A DNA stretch of 64,000 bases from Astrothelium macrocarpum. Its lineage: Eukaryota > Ascomycota > Dothideomycetes > Trypetheliales > Trypetheliaceae. Both the position numbers and the translations under genes were made by a program. The notes under the pieces are model-generated. The model was not told the DNA's origin and searched no databases. It was given only the letters and a program-made list of their open reading frames with translations. Position 1 is the first letter of the stretch, and each line of letters starts with the position of its first letter. Shown piece after piece: positions 47,290 to 58,589 of the stretch. The stretch lies in assembly GCA_021030915.1 (NCBI GenBank), contig JAGEMR010000109.1:1-64000 (forward strand). Reading direction: 5' to 3'.

Positions 47290-48469
47290 GTAATATGGCT
47301 TGTCAAGGAAGCGAAATGATTAAGTGGAGACAATTCCAGGAGAGGATCCCGGTCTTCCCACTTCAAGTGTCCGTATTAAGTACTTCTCGGACTTGTAAAC
47401 GAGTTGAGGAGATCGTCACTCGCAGAGAACAAATTTGAGGGGATGGCCGAGGTATTGAGACGATATCTGGAGGATCAAGGAGGGGCGTTTTGGAGTACTT
47501 CACGCGTCATGAGGAGGGGAAATCCCAATTGACCCCAGTTGAGCTTAAGCGAGTGAGTTATTGTGACTGCTCAAGGATTTCTCCTCTAAATCGAAGGTCT
47601 CCGAACGCCAATCACCACAGCCATGATAACGTGAACTGCGGACAGAGTGGTGTTGTTGACATCGAGCCAATCATCTCTTCCTCTCTAGACTGTGTGGAAG
47701 GACTGTAACTAATAGAAACCCACTTGAACAGAGGATCAAACGAGAAATGAGAAACGAGAAACAACGACGTTCGGTGACCTACCTACGTACCAAAGCCAAA
47801 GGGATCCCTAGTCTGCTTGACAGGGGGTATCAGGTACAAGGCAGAAGCTGGAGACATAATGCGGGGTATAGCCAAATGAAATAGAAATGCTCCAGCTAGA
47901 TACCGGGAGTCCCTGTTGGAAACCCTACCTCACGAGAGGGGCCACGGGAAAGATGCAGCGTTGATGGTTATCCACTGACGGAAAGTTCGGCAAGATCCGG
48001 TTCCCAAATAAGTACCATATACGGTTGAACGGCCTTTCTTTCCAATCGAGAGACCAATGAGATTTCGTTCGTCCGTTCAAGAGCACTGCCATGTCCATGT
48101 TGTGTTGTGCTCCTGTCCCCTTGAAAAGGATTCGACGGACATACGCTTAGAAGTGGAGGTGAAACCTTCAACGCGGGAATCAGGTTCATGTTACATAATC
48201 ACCAGCACAATTAGCGGGCATGCATTGTTCTTAACGTACTTCGATAAAAAATTGTTTCTCCATCAGATCCAGTGGAACCCGGAGATTGCAGAGATCTCAA
48301 TCCATTCTCTCTTCTTTCGTGCTTGTAGATAGGTGTTAATGTGAAATGGTATAATCAAACATTGTTTGACTGTGATCCTGATTGGCCTGAGCTCCGATAG
48401 CCTCCCTGCCTTAATGATCTTTACTTACCTTTTCATCCATCATCCTGAGTAACTCTCGGAATATTCGAA
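47290..48469. other. Divergent spacer between the monooxygenase and EMC7
   Basis: About 1.2 kb without recognisable coding sequence on either strand. Confidence 0.55.
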
Positions 48470-49421
48470 ATGCATGTTTACAGCCTTTTCGTGGCTCTTC
48501 TTCTCCCGATTTTCGCTTCATCGGCCTCCCTCTCCATCTCAATCCCTCCTTCACCTCCGCTCTTACCCAATCCACACAGCCTCCCGCCCTCAACACATGC
48601 CACTCTGCAAACCCGTGGGAGCTATCTTACCGCTCCTCTCTCGCGCTCCAATGCCTTCGTTTTTACGAACTTGACACACGGTTCCTATCTCTTGGATATC
48701 CACTGCCACGACTTTCTTTTCCCTCCGCTACGTGTTGATGTCAGCCGTGGAACATTCACTGAGCCAAAGGAAGATGGTGCAAGCACGGAGGTGCAAGGAC
48801 TTGAACTACAAGCGTGGAGGACATACTGGGGGAATGAGTGGGACAACAAAGGACCAAAGATGGGTGGGGGAAAAGTACTAGAAGGAGAGGATGGTGATGT
48901 AGTTGTTGAAGTGAGACCGTTGGTGGTGAAAGATTATTATCAGCAGCGAGCTGGATGTAAGTGCGCTTTACGACGAAATCACTGGAATTGAAGGAGGAAT
49001 CTCAAGGCACAAGAGGAAGTAGAGAATCTGGCTAATCGATTTTTAGTTTCACTGCTGAGCTTCTTGAAAAGCCCAATGATCCTCATGGCTTTGTTTTCAC
49101 TAGGCCTGATTGTTGGTCTGCCATTATTGATGGATAATAGTAAGTGGCTCACTGGCTTTTCTCTACTGTTGATCTCGGTGGTGAGATTTGTCCGACAGAA
49201 TGGATAGCTAATGATATACAGTGGATGAGGAAACCAAGAAGGAGTTTCAGGAGATTCAAAACAAGCGCGGCCCGGCATCTGATCCGGCCTCAGCGATTCA
49301 AAACTTCGACATAGCGGGCTTCTTGGCTGGGCGAGGCGGCGGCGGAAGTAGCGGAAATCAACAGTCTAACAGTGGTGACGTGAGAAGAAGGGGATGACAA
49401 TCATTATTGCAAGAGTATGAA
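48470..49421 (+). CDS. EMC7: ER membrane protein complex subunit 7 (EMC7/Sop4)
   Basis: Part of the EMC insertase. Exons are 48470-48956, 49047-49139 and 49222-49421, about 259 residues. It begins with a signal peptide (hydrophobic core YSLFVALLLPIFASSASL). A luminal beta-sandwich follows, with RGSYLTAPLSRSNAFVFTNL, HGSYLLDIHCHDFLFPPLRV and an extended acidic loop, then RPLVVKDYYQQRAGF, one membrane span (MILMALFSLGLIVGLPLLM) and a cytosolic tail with MDEETKKEFQEIQ and a Gly-rich end. This order is exactly that of EMC7. The introns are longer than most here (90 and 82 nt). Reading exon 3 base by base gives a stop at TGA 49419-49421. Confidence 0.9.
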
Positions 49422-49933
49422 TTAATTGCGGCAATATGACCCATCTAGACCAGAACTATACACCTCACACAACTATCTCTGGCCGTACTGAATTTGCAAG
49501 AGGGCCCATTTGTTTTCTGGGGTGAATCTTGAATCGAATTGCCCGCCCAAAAAGCATGTCTCCTACTCATCGAATTTCCTTCTAGCCGAGCGGAATTTGG
49601 ACTCGGAGCAAGAAGTGATATCGTATCCTCATACGGTACATGTGCTCCGAGGAGTGATACTGCAAGTTGGTAAACTCACGATGCATAAAGCAGGGTCTCG
49701 TTGGCTTTCTATTGGGATTTGCAAACAGCTTCGATCCACTCGGCGTCGAAAAGAATGGCTCAGCCTACGGAAATCAACATATGTACATGTGCGAATCTGT
49801 CCAAGATATTCCCAAGCTGGTTGCATTGGCATCGAGTCTGGTGTTGACGGTGGCATGCTGAACAATTCGTTTGACCGCACTTAGCTATGGTCTTGTTGCC
49901 GTACAGTTCAAGAATGTCGCCCGATAACAACTT
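49422..49933. other. Spacer between EMC7 and cysteine-rich gene A
   Basis: Between two 3' ends. A plus-strand frame at 49510-49884 has no domain features and is not accepted. Confidence 0.5.
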
Positions 49934-51113
49934 TCATATGCCATGTCTGATCTGATCGGTGGGGAGCTCAGTAGGCTCCTCGGGTTTGAGGCCGAGTTCC
50001 AGAATGCATCGAGGTTGCTCCATTTCGAATCTCTGATCGTTCGGCATCTCAAACCGGCCGAAATTTACTATTTGCACCCATTTTTCGTCCGGTACGTTAT
50101 GCACTATGCCACTTCGATCTGATGTGACGCCTGCTGGATTCATCATTTCTGTCCTTTTTGGGCCCTTTCTACGTCGTTTGAAGGATACGAGGGCAATCAT
50201 GCAGAGAAAGAGAGTACCGAGAACTGATCCAATGATTATGCCCGCCACAGCTCGATCTGAAACTTCCCTGCCGGAAGTTATGGGTGTGGATGATGTGTTC
50301 GGGGGTTCCACCCCAGAAGGTGTTGATGCGGATGGTAAGCTTGGAGACTCCTTTCCGGAAGATAGTGATGTGGACGACGGACTCGGAGCTTCCGTTCCGG
50401 AAGACTTTGAGGCGAATAGCGAACTCGGGGGTTCCCTCCCGGAAGATACTGGTGCGGATGATGAGCTTGGAAGTTCCATTCCGGAAGATGTTGAGGCGAA
50501 CGATAAGCTCGGTGCTTCCTTTCCAGACAACGTTGAAGAGAATGAATTTGGAGACCCTGCCGTGTTAGGAAGGATTACTATGCTTGAAGATTTTGGAGCG
50601 TCGGTGGACAGGGATGTGGTCGAGGGTACAGGCACCGTAGATGACATAGATGAAGCGTCCTGGGCGCCTTGGGCTCTATAATATTGGATAAGGTCTGTTG
50701 GATTTGGAGCGGACATGTTCCCATGCACTGGATCTTCACACTGGCTATAATCATCCTGGCAGCATGTCCAGGTCTCGGGACCGTGACTGGGGTCGTAGCT
50801 AACAGTTCTGGATCCAGGTTTTACTTGATAAATCAACGAGGGCTTATTCAACGAGACATACACGTCGTAAGGTAGTTCCAAACTTACAGCAGGCTTTCGA
50901 GCACGATGGGCCATAGTCTGGATCTGTGCAAGATGAAATGTAATATCCCTGCGGACCCTGGCAGAGAGAATGAGTCAAACAGGCATCTCCAGCATTACAA
51001 CATTGCACCACGGGGTAGCTGCTATTCGTGGGTCCACATGGAGACGTATCCGGGAAGACGTCGTATTCAAGAGTATTTGCGTCTTGCCGTACAGGAGTAT
51101 AGCATGAAGTCAT
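49934..51113 (-). CDS. Cysteine-rich single-pass membrane protein, tandem copy A
   Basis: Exons 51113-50888 and 50823-49934, 371 residues. Exon 1 holds a complete cysteine module: C-x21-C-x11-CC-x5-C-x5-C-x10-C-x8-C-x3-C, including VVQCCNAGDAC and SCTDPDYGPSC. Exon 2 starts with a second CC motif (WTCCQDDYSQC), then a Ser/Thr/Pro-rich stalk with imperfect SSGxExPS repeats, one membrane helix (AVAGIIIGSVLGTLFLCMIAL) and a basic KRRRKGPKR stop-transfer followed by a cytosolic tail. There is no cleavable signal peptide, so the helix must also act as signal anchor with the N-terminus outside. This resembles fungal cell-surface proteins of unknown function, possibly wall or surface sensors. Copies B and C share module and intron phase. 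Confidence 0.82.
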
Positions 51114-53080
51114 GATATGAGACAACGAGTATTGGGAAGCCTGGCCAATTGGACACAAAATTGAGTAACATGAGGTCAAATGAAGTGGAAATAGAGTACA
51201 TCTGAGTTATACAGAAATAGGATAAGCCGGTTACCCCAAAAGCAGGAAAGTCGGCGATGCGACGGTTTGTAGCATTTATGATTGAGAGATCCTGATCATT
51301 CAACTACAGCAATGGCGATAAAGTTTTGGTTGAACCATTCTCATAACACGAACAGCTAAATTATTATGATCGTTTTTTCCAAGAATTTCGGTTCCGCTCT
51401 GCCACACAATGTCATGAATTACTCATGAGATCATCAGGCTGTGTAAGGTAGTTCCTGGGAAAAGAATATACATATGGCGTCGTCGAATGCAGCTAGTGTT
51501 TCAGCCTCTATCTTGTCATTCCATTTCGGACTAATGACGTTCAAGGAAGGCTTCTCCAAGCACTCGTGTGTGTCCAGAGACGGACAAATACGAGGCACAT
51601 GGTTGCATTCAGATCCACAATCAAGTTCCAAACCGTGTCACGCTTCTATCTCAATGGTACGCGACAAGCATCGTGTGAACAGCCGGAAGCAGCAATATGA
51701 TCCAACCTTCATGCCTTCCTGTACCCGAAATTGCATCGAACTGACGAACACTTGCAGAATCGAAAGTAGATACCAACCTTTGGAATGGCCTCAAGCAGCT
51801 CGAGTCAATAGGTATTCTTATCAAGTGATTAACATCCATCATCATCTCCTATCTGCAATAGCTATTGTAGCATATGTTTTGCAGTTCGCAAATGCAATTA
51901 ACGGAGTTGGATAGTAGCTCCAGGAGCCGCTTAGTTCATCAAATGACCTTGAAAGCTGCCTTCGTACTGATACAAGCAATCTCCGACACATGGTTAGTGT
52001 TGGTATCTGTCAAGACGGGATTCATGCTTTTGCTGGCCGGTTCACGAAACGGCACAGTAGCTAAGGCAGATCACCCACTCGTCTAAGCTGGCTAAGTCCG
52101 AAAGTAAAAACACTCTATCTGTTTCACGGTTCTCAAGACCAGTGTGTGTATTACCTGGAGTCTGGTTTACTTAGTTAGGCAGATACGTTGTGTGGGATTC
52201 TGCTAAGCGGGTCGCCAACTTGATCGCAAACTCTCTCCGCTTGGGTGCGCCCTCGGCCGAGCTGGATGTGGACCTTGTTTTGCTTTATCGTAGCCACTCC
52301 ACGGCTCGAAATTTGCAATATGGTTCGACACTATTCGAGGACAGGAGCCGATGATAGAAGAGCTGGAGAAACTCCTACCGAGCGTTCGGATGAGGCTTAG
52401 AGAGATCAGGCCAACATCATTCGTTTTGACAATGGCCGTATCATGGATTGTGTGACTACCTCATAATCTTGCACTAATGAGGTAATCGCAGAGACTCTTG
52501 TAGCCGTGTAAAATTGCAACTAATCGTGTTGCTCTTAGAATTCCATAAGTGTTGGTGAAATGATGATGAAGCGAAGACCGTCTGAAACAGGTCGGCGTGC
52601 CGGCGAGAAGCAGAGGCACGTTGCTGTCAGCGATAGACGACATCGACAATCATCTTTCATATAGTTTGATTGCCTAATTGTGGCAATTTGCCTGACGAGT
52701 TGGCTGGTTTACTTCGGTTCGCTGTTTTGGAAAAGAAGCCTCTCGGGTTTTATAATATATTTTATTCGATCGTGGATAACAATTTTTGAATAACTTTTGT
52801 GTATCTTGCTGTTGGGATATAACTGAGCCAATCGTAAAAAGCTGGCGATATTTGGGTGCCCGTTGCAATGTGTGCGTAGAGTCTCCCAGGCCTTTAGAGA
52901 CAAATCGCCGTTTTGGAGGCGTGACTAGTAAATGATGTTAGCCCACTTCATCCAAGAGCTTGTGGAGAAAATGGTAAGATCCCGCAACCACCGTTAGTCA
53001 GGATATTCGTTAGTGACATCAGCTTTTGTCTATCAATTTCCCACAGATGCTACCACCAGCCGACCAACGAGACGCGTTCT
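51114..53080. other. Two-kilobase gap inside the cysteine-rich tandem array
   Basis: Only weak frames. A plus-strand frame of 146 codons (51474-51914) and an open stretch at about 52195-52350 have coding-like runs but no recognisable domain. The gap is large compared with the 564 bases between copies B and C and may hold a decayed gene. Confidence 0.4.
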
Positions 53081-54262
53081 TCATCGAGCCAACCCTTCTG
53101 CTTCCTCCTTCACTAAATTAGTACCTTGATTCGGGAGAGGCGACGTCAATGGTCTACTTACACGCCTGTTCGTGGCTTCAAGCTCCTGCGCAATCTGTGT
53201 ATTGTCTAGTTCCGGTGCAATCTGTGTATTATCCAGTTCCGGCGCAATCTGTGTACTGTCCAATTCCCCCATAACTCGTGTAGTTTCCGGCATTTCTGGC
53301 GGTAATGGCCTATCCTCGAGTTCATGTGGTCCTTGTGCGGTCGCTGTGCTCACTATGTTTGAAAGCGGATATTGAGCTACCTGTGGATGATGTTTCTGAC
53401 GACGGAAGAACAGAACAATAGCAACGATGAATGCAATGGCAAGCAAACCGCCGACAATTGAGCCGACAACCATCCCGGCTTCTGCACCGGAGAGGTTATG
53501 AGAATGGATGTTGTTGGAAGCAACACTGCTGGAAGGAGTGCTGCTAGAAAAGTTTGGTGGCTGCGTTGTGATGTCCGAGCTAGAAAAGCTAGTTGGATGT
53601 ATTGGGATGCTTGTTACCGTTGTGACTACAGTTGTGGAGTGCGCTATCACAGTTTCAAAGATTGAAGTGATGTCTGAGAAGGCGGAAGCCAGGACCGATG
53701 AACCACTGATAGTGATGCCAGACGGTAGAGAAGGCCAAGATAAGGCTGAGCCATAATTCGAGGAATCAAGAGTGGATGTAGCTGGGTAAGAGGGAGGGGC
53801 TGAAGATGAAGAAGATTCAAAAGGAGCCGTTAGGGCCAATGAGGTGATGGAGACGAGATCCAATGGTGCAGGTGCAGAAAAACTATCCGATGGTGAATGA
53901 CACCCGTCGCAGCATGTCCATAATTTCGATTGTGGATCATAGGTGGGGAACTGAGAGTCATTTGCTGATGCTATCACGAGTAGTAAATGAATATCAGTTA
54001 AGCTTCAGCACTTCGAAAAAGGAGTCTTACTGCAGCGAGTGTAGCATCCAAGAAAACCCGGATCAGTACAGCCAGCGACATACCATGCTCCGTTAGCTCC
54101 CGGTGCTGTCGACTTGCAGAACTGATCAGAGTAGCAAGTATCACCAAAATAACAGCACGGTACACTTGGCAGAGTGTCATTCAGTGGTCCACAAGGCTCC
54201 ATGCTTTCGTTCTCACCAGCATGGGCACCCCCATCAAAAGCATAACACGTCACGGACGACAT
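53081..54262 (-). CDS. Cysteine-rich single-pass membrane protein, tandem copy B
   Basis: Exons 54262-54031 and 53970-53081, about 373 residues. The exon 1 module is C-x17-C-x11-CC-x5-C-x5-C-x15-C-x7-C-x3-C, with VPCCYFGDTCYSDQFC and GCTDPGFLGC. Exon 2 begins with a second CC motif (LWTCCDGC), a long Ser/Thr-rich stalk, a membrane helix (GMVVGSIVGGLLAIAFIVAI) and a tail. The tail carries about three tandem ELDNTQIAP-type units ending ELEATNR, a motif shared with copy C. No signal peptide. Near the 3' end a consensus intron (53161-53113, GTAAGT donor, TACTAAT branch) could be removed and would create an immediate TGA at 53112-53110, shortening the tail. Function unknown; a surface sensor or adhesion role is inference. 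Confidence 0.82.
53190..53272 (-). repeat. In-frame 27-nt tandem repeat in copy B
   Basis: About three units encoding ELDNTQIAP-like nonapeptides in the cytosolic tail. The units are near-identical at DNA level, differing by a few bases (GTATTGTC/GTATTATC/GTACTGTC on the plus strand). This suggests recent slippage. Confidence 0.7.
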
Positions 54263-54826
54263 GTTGCTTTTCTCTTTTCGCGACCTTGACGAGGTTGCCA
54301 ATTTTTCACGAAAAGAAAAAGTGCGGAAGCGATATGAGGGCCGAACGCGTGGGAAGGAGGTTTAGGGACCAAGTGAGTGACACAACTGCTGACAAAGCCC
54401 AATAGTCACACGTCTCATTGAATTCTTGTGAATGTGCAAATAATGAGACATGATTATGACAAAGCCAAAGGGTGATATAGTGAATGACGCTATTCACTCA
54501 CAGATACGGGGCAGCACATTGTCAAGCACAGCGCTCTATTGGGGGCATCGTAGGAACGGATGATTTGATTTCAACTAATCTAGGATGGCGAGTTTGTCAA
54601 TGAAATCTGTCTTTGACAGATCGTCTGCTTTGTAACATTCTTGAGGTTGGGTGACACAGAATCAGTATTATTCGACCTGCTGAGGAGATCAGCAATGAAA
54701 AATATCGCCCAGAGTAACTTTGGCAATTGGACGATACCAAGATTGGGTTCCCATCTAAAAGTCCCTACAACGAGCCTGGATTATGAACGACACCAGCTGT
54801 GATTGAGCCTGCAAAGTCCTGAAGAT
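54263..54826. other. Spacer between copies B and C
   Basis: 564 bases, no gene seen; holds the promoter of copy B. Confidence 0.55.
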
Positions 54827-55840
54827 TTAGGGTGTGGAAACCTGTTCAGACACAGGCGAAACTAAGGCCAAGCTTGGGCTCCTATTCGTTGCCTCCAGCT
54901 CTTGAGGCTCCATGCCGGGGACTGAAGAAAGCCTCTGGCCAACAGAGGAAATGCATGCATGCTCAAGGGGGACGCCATCGAGCTCAGACACTGGACGAGC
55001 TGTATCAGGTATTTCCAACGGCGTTTGCTTCTGCTCGTAACCGTATTGCGGTGGAGGACTGAGGAAAGATCTATCGACATCATTCGCGTTGTTGCTATCG
55101 ATTGCTGATGTAGGTCCTCTGGCTGTGCGTCGAGCGTTGCGACGCTTTGCAATAAGAAAATAACCAAGGATGATGCCAAAGACGAGAAAGCCACCTATAG
55201 CCGCCCCAACCGCGCTTGCGGGTTTGATGGCTCGCGAATGACTGCTGACGATGTCTGTCTCCTTTGGCAAGCTTGACCTTTGCGTTGCAGAAGAAGTAGA
55301 ATCAGTTGATGGGGTATTGGTCTGCGACGCTACAGTCGACGTTGAAGGCGGGATGGAAAACTTTTGCCAGAGAGGCTGTTCACTGGAAGGAGCACCAATG
55401 GGCGGCTGAGTGAAGATAGGGACGAGATCCGATGGGCCAATTGCAGAAAATGTCTCGTTCGTTGGTGAACTACATGCTTGACCACAGCAGCTCCATAAGC
55501 CCGTCGAGTCGTTGTAAGTTACGTATGTGTCAATGTCATCAGCTGTCGACAGAAATAGAACCGCGTCAGTGAGAAAAGTCTAGGACATCCGATCTGGATC
55601 CTTACTACAGCGATTATAGCAGTGCTCGTATGTCGGATCAGTGCAGCTTCCTACATACCAACCACTGGACCCTAGCTCAGACGATGTGAGTCCACAGAAT
55701 TGATCAGAATAGCAAATGTCACCAGAACTACAACACGAAACGCTTGGATGGGTGCTGTTCAGGGGCCCACAAGGCCACATGCCGGACGTGCTGTCCTCGT
55801 TGAAAATTGTAACGCGTTCATAACACCTGACTGGCTCCAT
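54827..55840 (-). CDS. Cysteine-rich single-pass membrane protein, tandem copy C
   Basis: Exons 55840-55606 and 55542-54827, 316 residues. The exon 1 module is C-x17-C-x11-CC-x5-C-x5-C-x16-C-x7-C-x3-C, with VSCCSSGDICYSDQFC and SCTDPTYEHC; CYSDQFC is identical in copy B. The 63-nt intron is at the same place and phase (phase 1, just after the last module cysteine) as in A and B. Exon 2 gives WSCCGQAC, a Ser/Thr-rich stalk, a helix (AVGAAIGGFLVFGIILGYFLI) and a basic AKRRNARR anchor. The tail contains QELEATNR as in copy B. There is no signal peptide before the first cysteine. B and C look like the closer pair and A the more diverged member. Confidence 0.82.
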
Positions 55841-56324
55841 AATTGTTCGAAAGGAGATTGATCCACGAAATGCACGCCCAAAGTAAGAGAAGTAGGAAGA
55901 AGAAGAGAAGATCGAGATGCGTTCACTTGAAAGCCAAATCATCACGATGCTTTGTGTTCATGATTGTGCCACGGTCCCTGCAGGCATCCGATGCAATGAA
56001 GTTCCGCCATTGGCCGACGATACCCCATGGATAGAAGAGGCGACATGATTCAAAATTCAACCTCATGTAACGATTGGAGGAATTCTGTTTCACAATTACG
56101 TGCCTTTATCGTGTCACATAGTAGCATTATTCGGTCTGGGATTCTGGCTTACCTCAATTGTAGTGCGAGGCCACCAAACGAATGCAAATATCCGTTCTCC
56201 GTGAAAAATTCTCTTCATACAGAGCTGCTGAAGTTTTGAGGAGCTAAAAAGAATGGATCATAGGGAATACAATGATTGATACTAGTAAGGTATCGTCTAT
56301 CGAGTCAGTTCAAACGCCTTTTAC
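55841..56324. other. Spacer between copy C and YHM2
   Basis: 484 bases; promoter of copy C and 3' flank of YHM2. No gene seen. Confidence 0.6.
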
Positions 56325-57545
56325 CTAATGCTTAGCCGTAACCTTGTCACCCGTAAGTTTCTCGACAGCATCCTTGGCACTAAAAGCGTGAGAGTTAGAA
56401 TGCAAGTATTTGGTCGAAAACAAGACCGAAGGAAACTTACTAATCGCCCAATGCCACCATGCAAATCGTCTGCCAAACGCCCAAACAAATCCGTGGAGTC
56501 ACACCACGATACAAACCCTGGATCCCATTCGACTGGTAGATGTACCTGAACGCCTTGCCCACCGTCATATTCTTCGGCCGGTTCGGGTCCTCCTTCTTAC
56601 TCTGCATCTCGACCCTGACCACCTCAATCGGCTGATTCCACGCACTCAAGCCACCACCCACCGCACTCGCCATAATCTTCTCTCCGACACCCAACTTTTC
56701 GTTCGCATCTTTCCCCGTTACGCTTCGGATTCCGGACTCAGCCACTCTCGACAAGCCAAACCTCGACCCCCAATTCGTCACCTGCCTCACCGCAACCGCA
56801 TTCACACCCTTGTTGATCCCGGCAACACCTTCTCGGCGATAGATATCCATAAAGGTCGCCATCGTGCCCGGCACCTTCTCGCCCGCGGCAGCGGCCTTGT
56901 GCTTGGTGATTTCGACAGTCTTCATGCAGGTGCAGAAGCCCATGGTGGCATAGGCCTGGGCGAGACCACCGACCATACCGCCCGTGATGCCACCGAGGAA
57001 AGGGGAGAAGCCGAAGGAACTGCGGGCATGGAACTCGGCTTCGGACGCGACGAAGAGGAGGACGGCGCCTTTGGTGGAGGCTTCAATCCAGGCCCAGGGG
57101 ATGAGACCTTGGTAGACTGCAGAGACAGTAGATGTAAGGAGATGCAAGTGAAAAGTAGAATCAGAGTAGACAAAAAAGAGTCACGGGCTCGGAAAGATAC
57201 GTACATCCGAAGACGCCGCCGCGACCCCATATCCGACCTATGGCACCGCCGAAACCATCGCTACGGTTGGCGGCCATGGTGGTTTTGACGACTTCGAGGG
57301 GTTGACCGAGGGTGGTGACTTCGAACATGTTGAGACCAGCACCCACTATGGATTGTACAGTCAGCTTCTTGAGCATAGATAAGACCTTCAGCTGAAGCTC
57401 TCCCACGACATCTCAACTTTGGTGATTCCGCATTGATGCATTAGCATAGACGAATTGACATACGTAGAAGATTGCTGAATTTGACGGGCTTCTTCTCCAG
57501 CTTCGGCGCCTGCACGCCGGCCACACTTGGAGCAGCGGTTGACAT
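56325..57545 (-). CDS. YHM2: Mitochondrial citrate/oxoglutarate carrier Yhm2
   Basis: An inner-membrane carrier that exchanges citrate for 2-oxoglutarate; the yeast protein also associates with mitochondrial DNA. Exons are 57545-57464, 57345-57205, 57116-56441 and 56379-56325, 317 residues. It begins MSTAAPSVAGVQAPKLEKKP, then GAGLNMFEVTTLGQPLEVVK (first carrier signature), FYQGLIPWAWIEASTKGAV, ITGGMVGGLAQAYATMGFC, WNQPIEVVRVEMQSK (third signature) and GLYRGVTPRICLGVWQT. The last exon, only 55 nt, supplies the family end DAVEKLTGDKVTAKH; without it the frame would stop at the exon 3 donor. The three carrier repeats are complete. It lies next to citrate synthase on the same strand. Confidence 0.95.
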
Positions 57546-58589
57546 GGCTTTGTTGAGCGACTCAAAAGGGGCCTGACCAAGGCAATCGGGGGCTTCTTCG
57601 CCTGATGGTGATAGAGATACAAAGATTGGAGATGGGAGGTCCCAGGTTTTAGGCTGGAATGAAGGAGCGGAGTGGAGAGATAACGGGTACGGAGAAGAAA
57701 GGGATAGCAATTCCGCGCAGCCGGGAGAAAAAGATGTTGACCTGTTGCTTATTTCGTGACATGCGTCGAGCGTGGATGAGTATGACAAAAAAGGGTTTAG
57801 TGCAGCCGCGGCCCGGGATGATTGGCACGTGCAGACGGTTCAGTGTCGATCTCGTATCATCCTTTTCTAGAGATAAGGTACCGGTAGGGAACTGCAGCAA
57901 AGTGCTTAAGTTTGAATGCTAGTATATCTGCTAGACGTTCTTCGAACAGTATGTATACCTACCTAGCAATTAATGCGTTTTTCGAAATGATACCTGAACG
58001 ATCAGTGTCCGTCCATATCAGACCACAGTTTCCGTTGACGGCAAAGAGGTCATCAAATTTTTGAAATATTTGTTGAGATGTTGGCTCACCTCCGACACCG
58101 CTATTTGTTCGGCTCCCCAAGGCGCCTCATCCTTCATCCGCCCCCACTGTCTTCAAGGTTTGAGTGATGCAGAGCTTCCCTTCTCCTGTTCGGTTCCCGA
58201 ATGAGAATCTTGCCGGACAGATTTCAGCCCTACGCTATTGAGGTTCCGGTATGGCTTTACGGGGGGAACTGTAGTCGGAAATTCCCCTCATGTCCGCTGG
58301 AATACCTTTTTTAGGGTCCAATCTAGATGACACGCTCGCTTGTAGGGTTCTTTATGTCAGACCGTGTTACGCACTCAACAATTTGCACAATCTCTGTTAT
58401 AATGTTAAAGTTCAACAGAGTTTTTGCGGTTAGAAATTCTACAGATTTCTCTTCGAATTACAGAAAAAAAGGCAAGGCAATAAGGTATACAGTCTAGTCG
58501 TCTTTCCCGGCGCAAACCCCAGCATTGATGTACAAGGAAACGCGAGCTTTCCAGACCGGTAATTAAATGAAACCACTCCCACTACACTC
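57546..58589. other. YHM2 promoter and citrate synthase 3' flank
   Basis: About 1 kb with no accepted coding sequence. Confidence 0.6.

Noticed and set aside
49510..49884. Plus-strand frame of 124 codons after EMC7
   Set aside because: No domain and no splice link; lies between two 3' ends.
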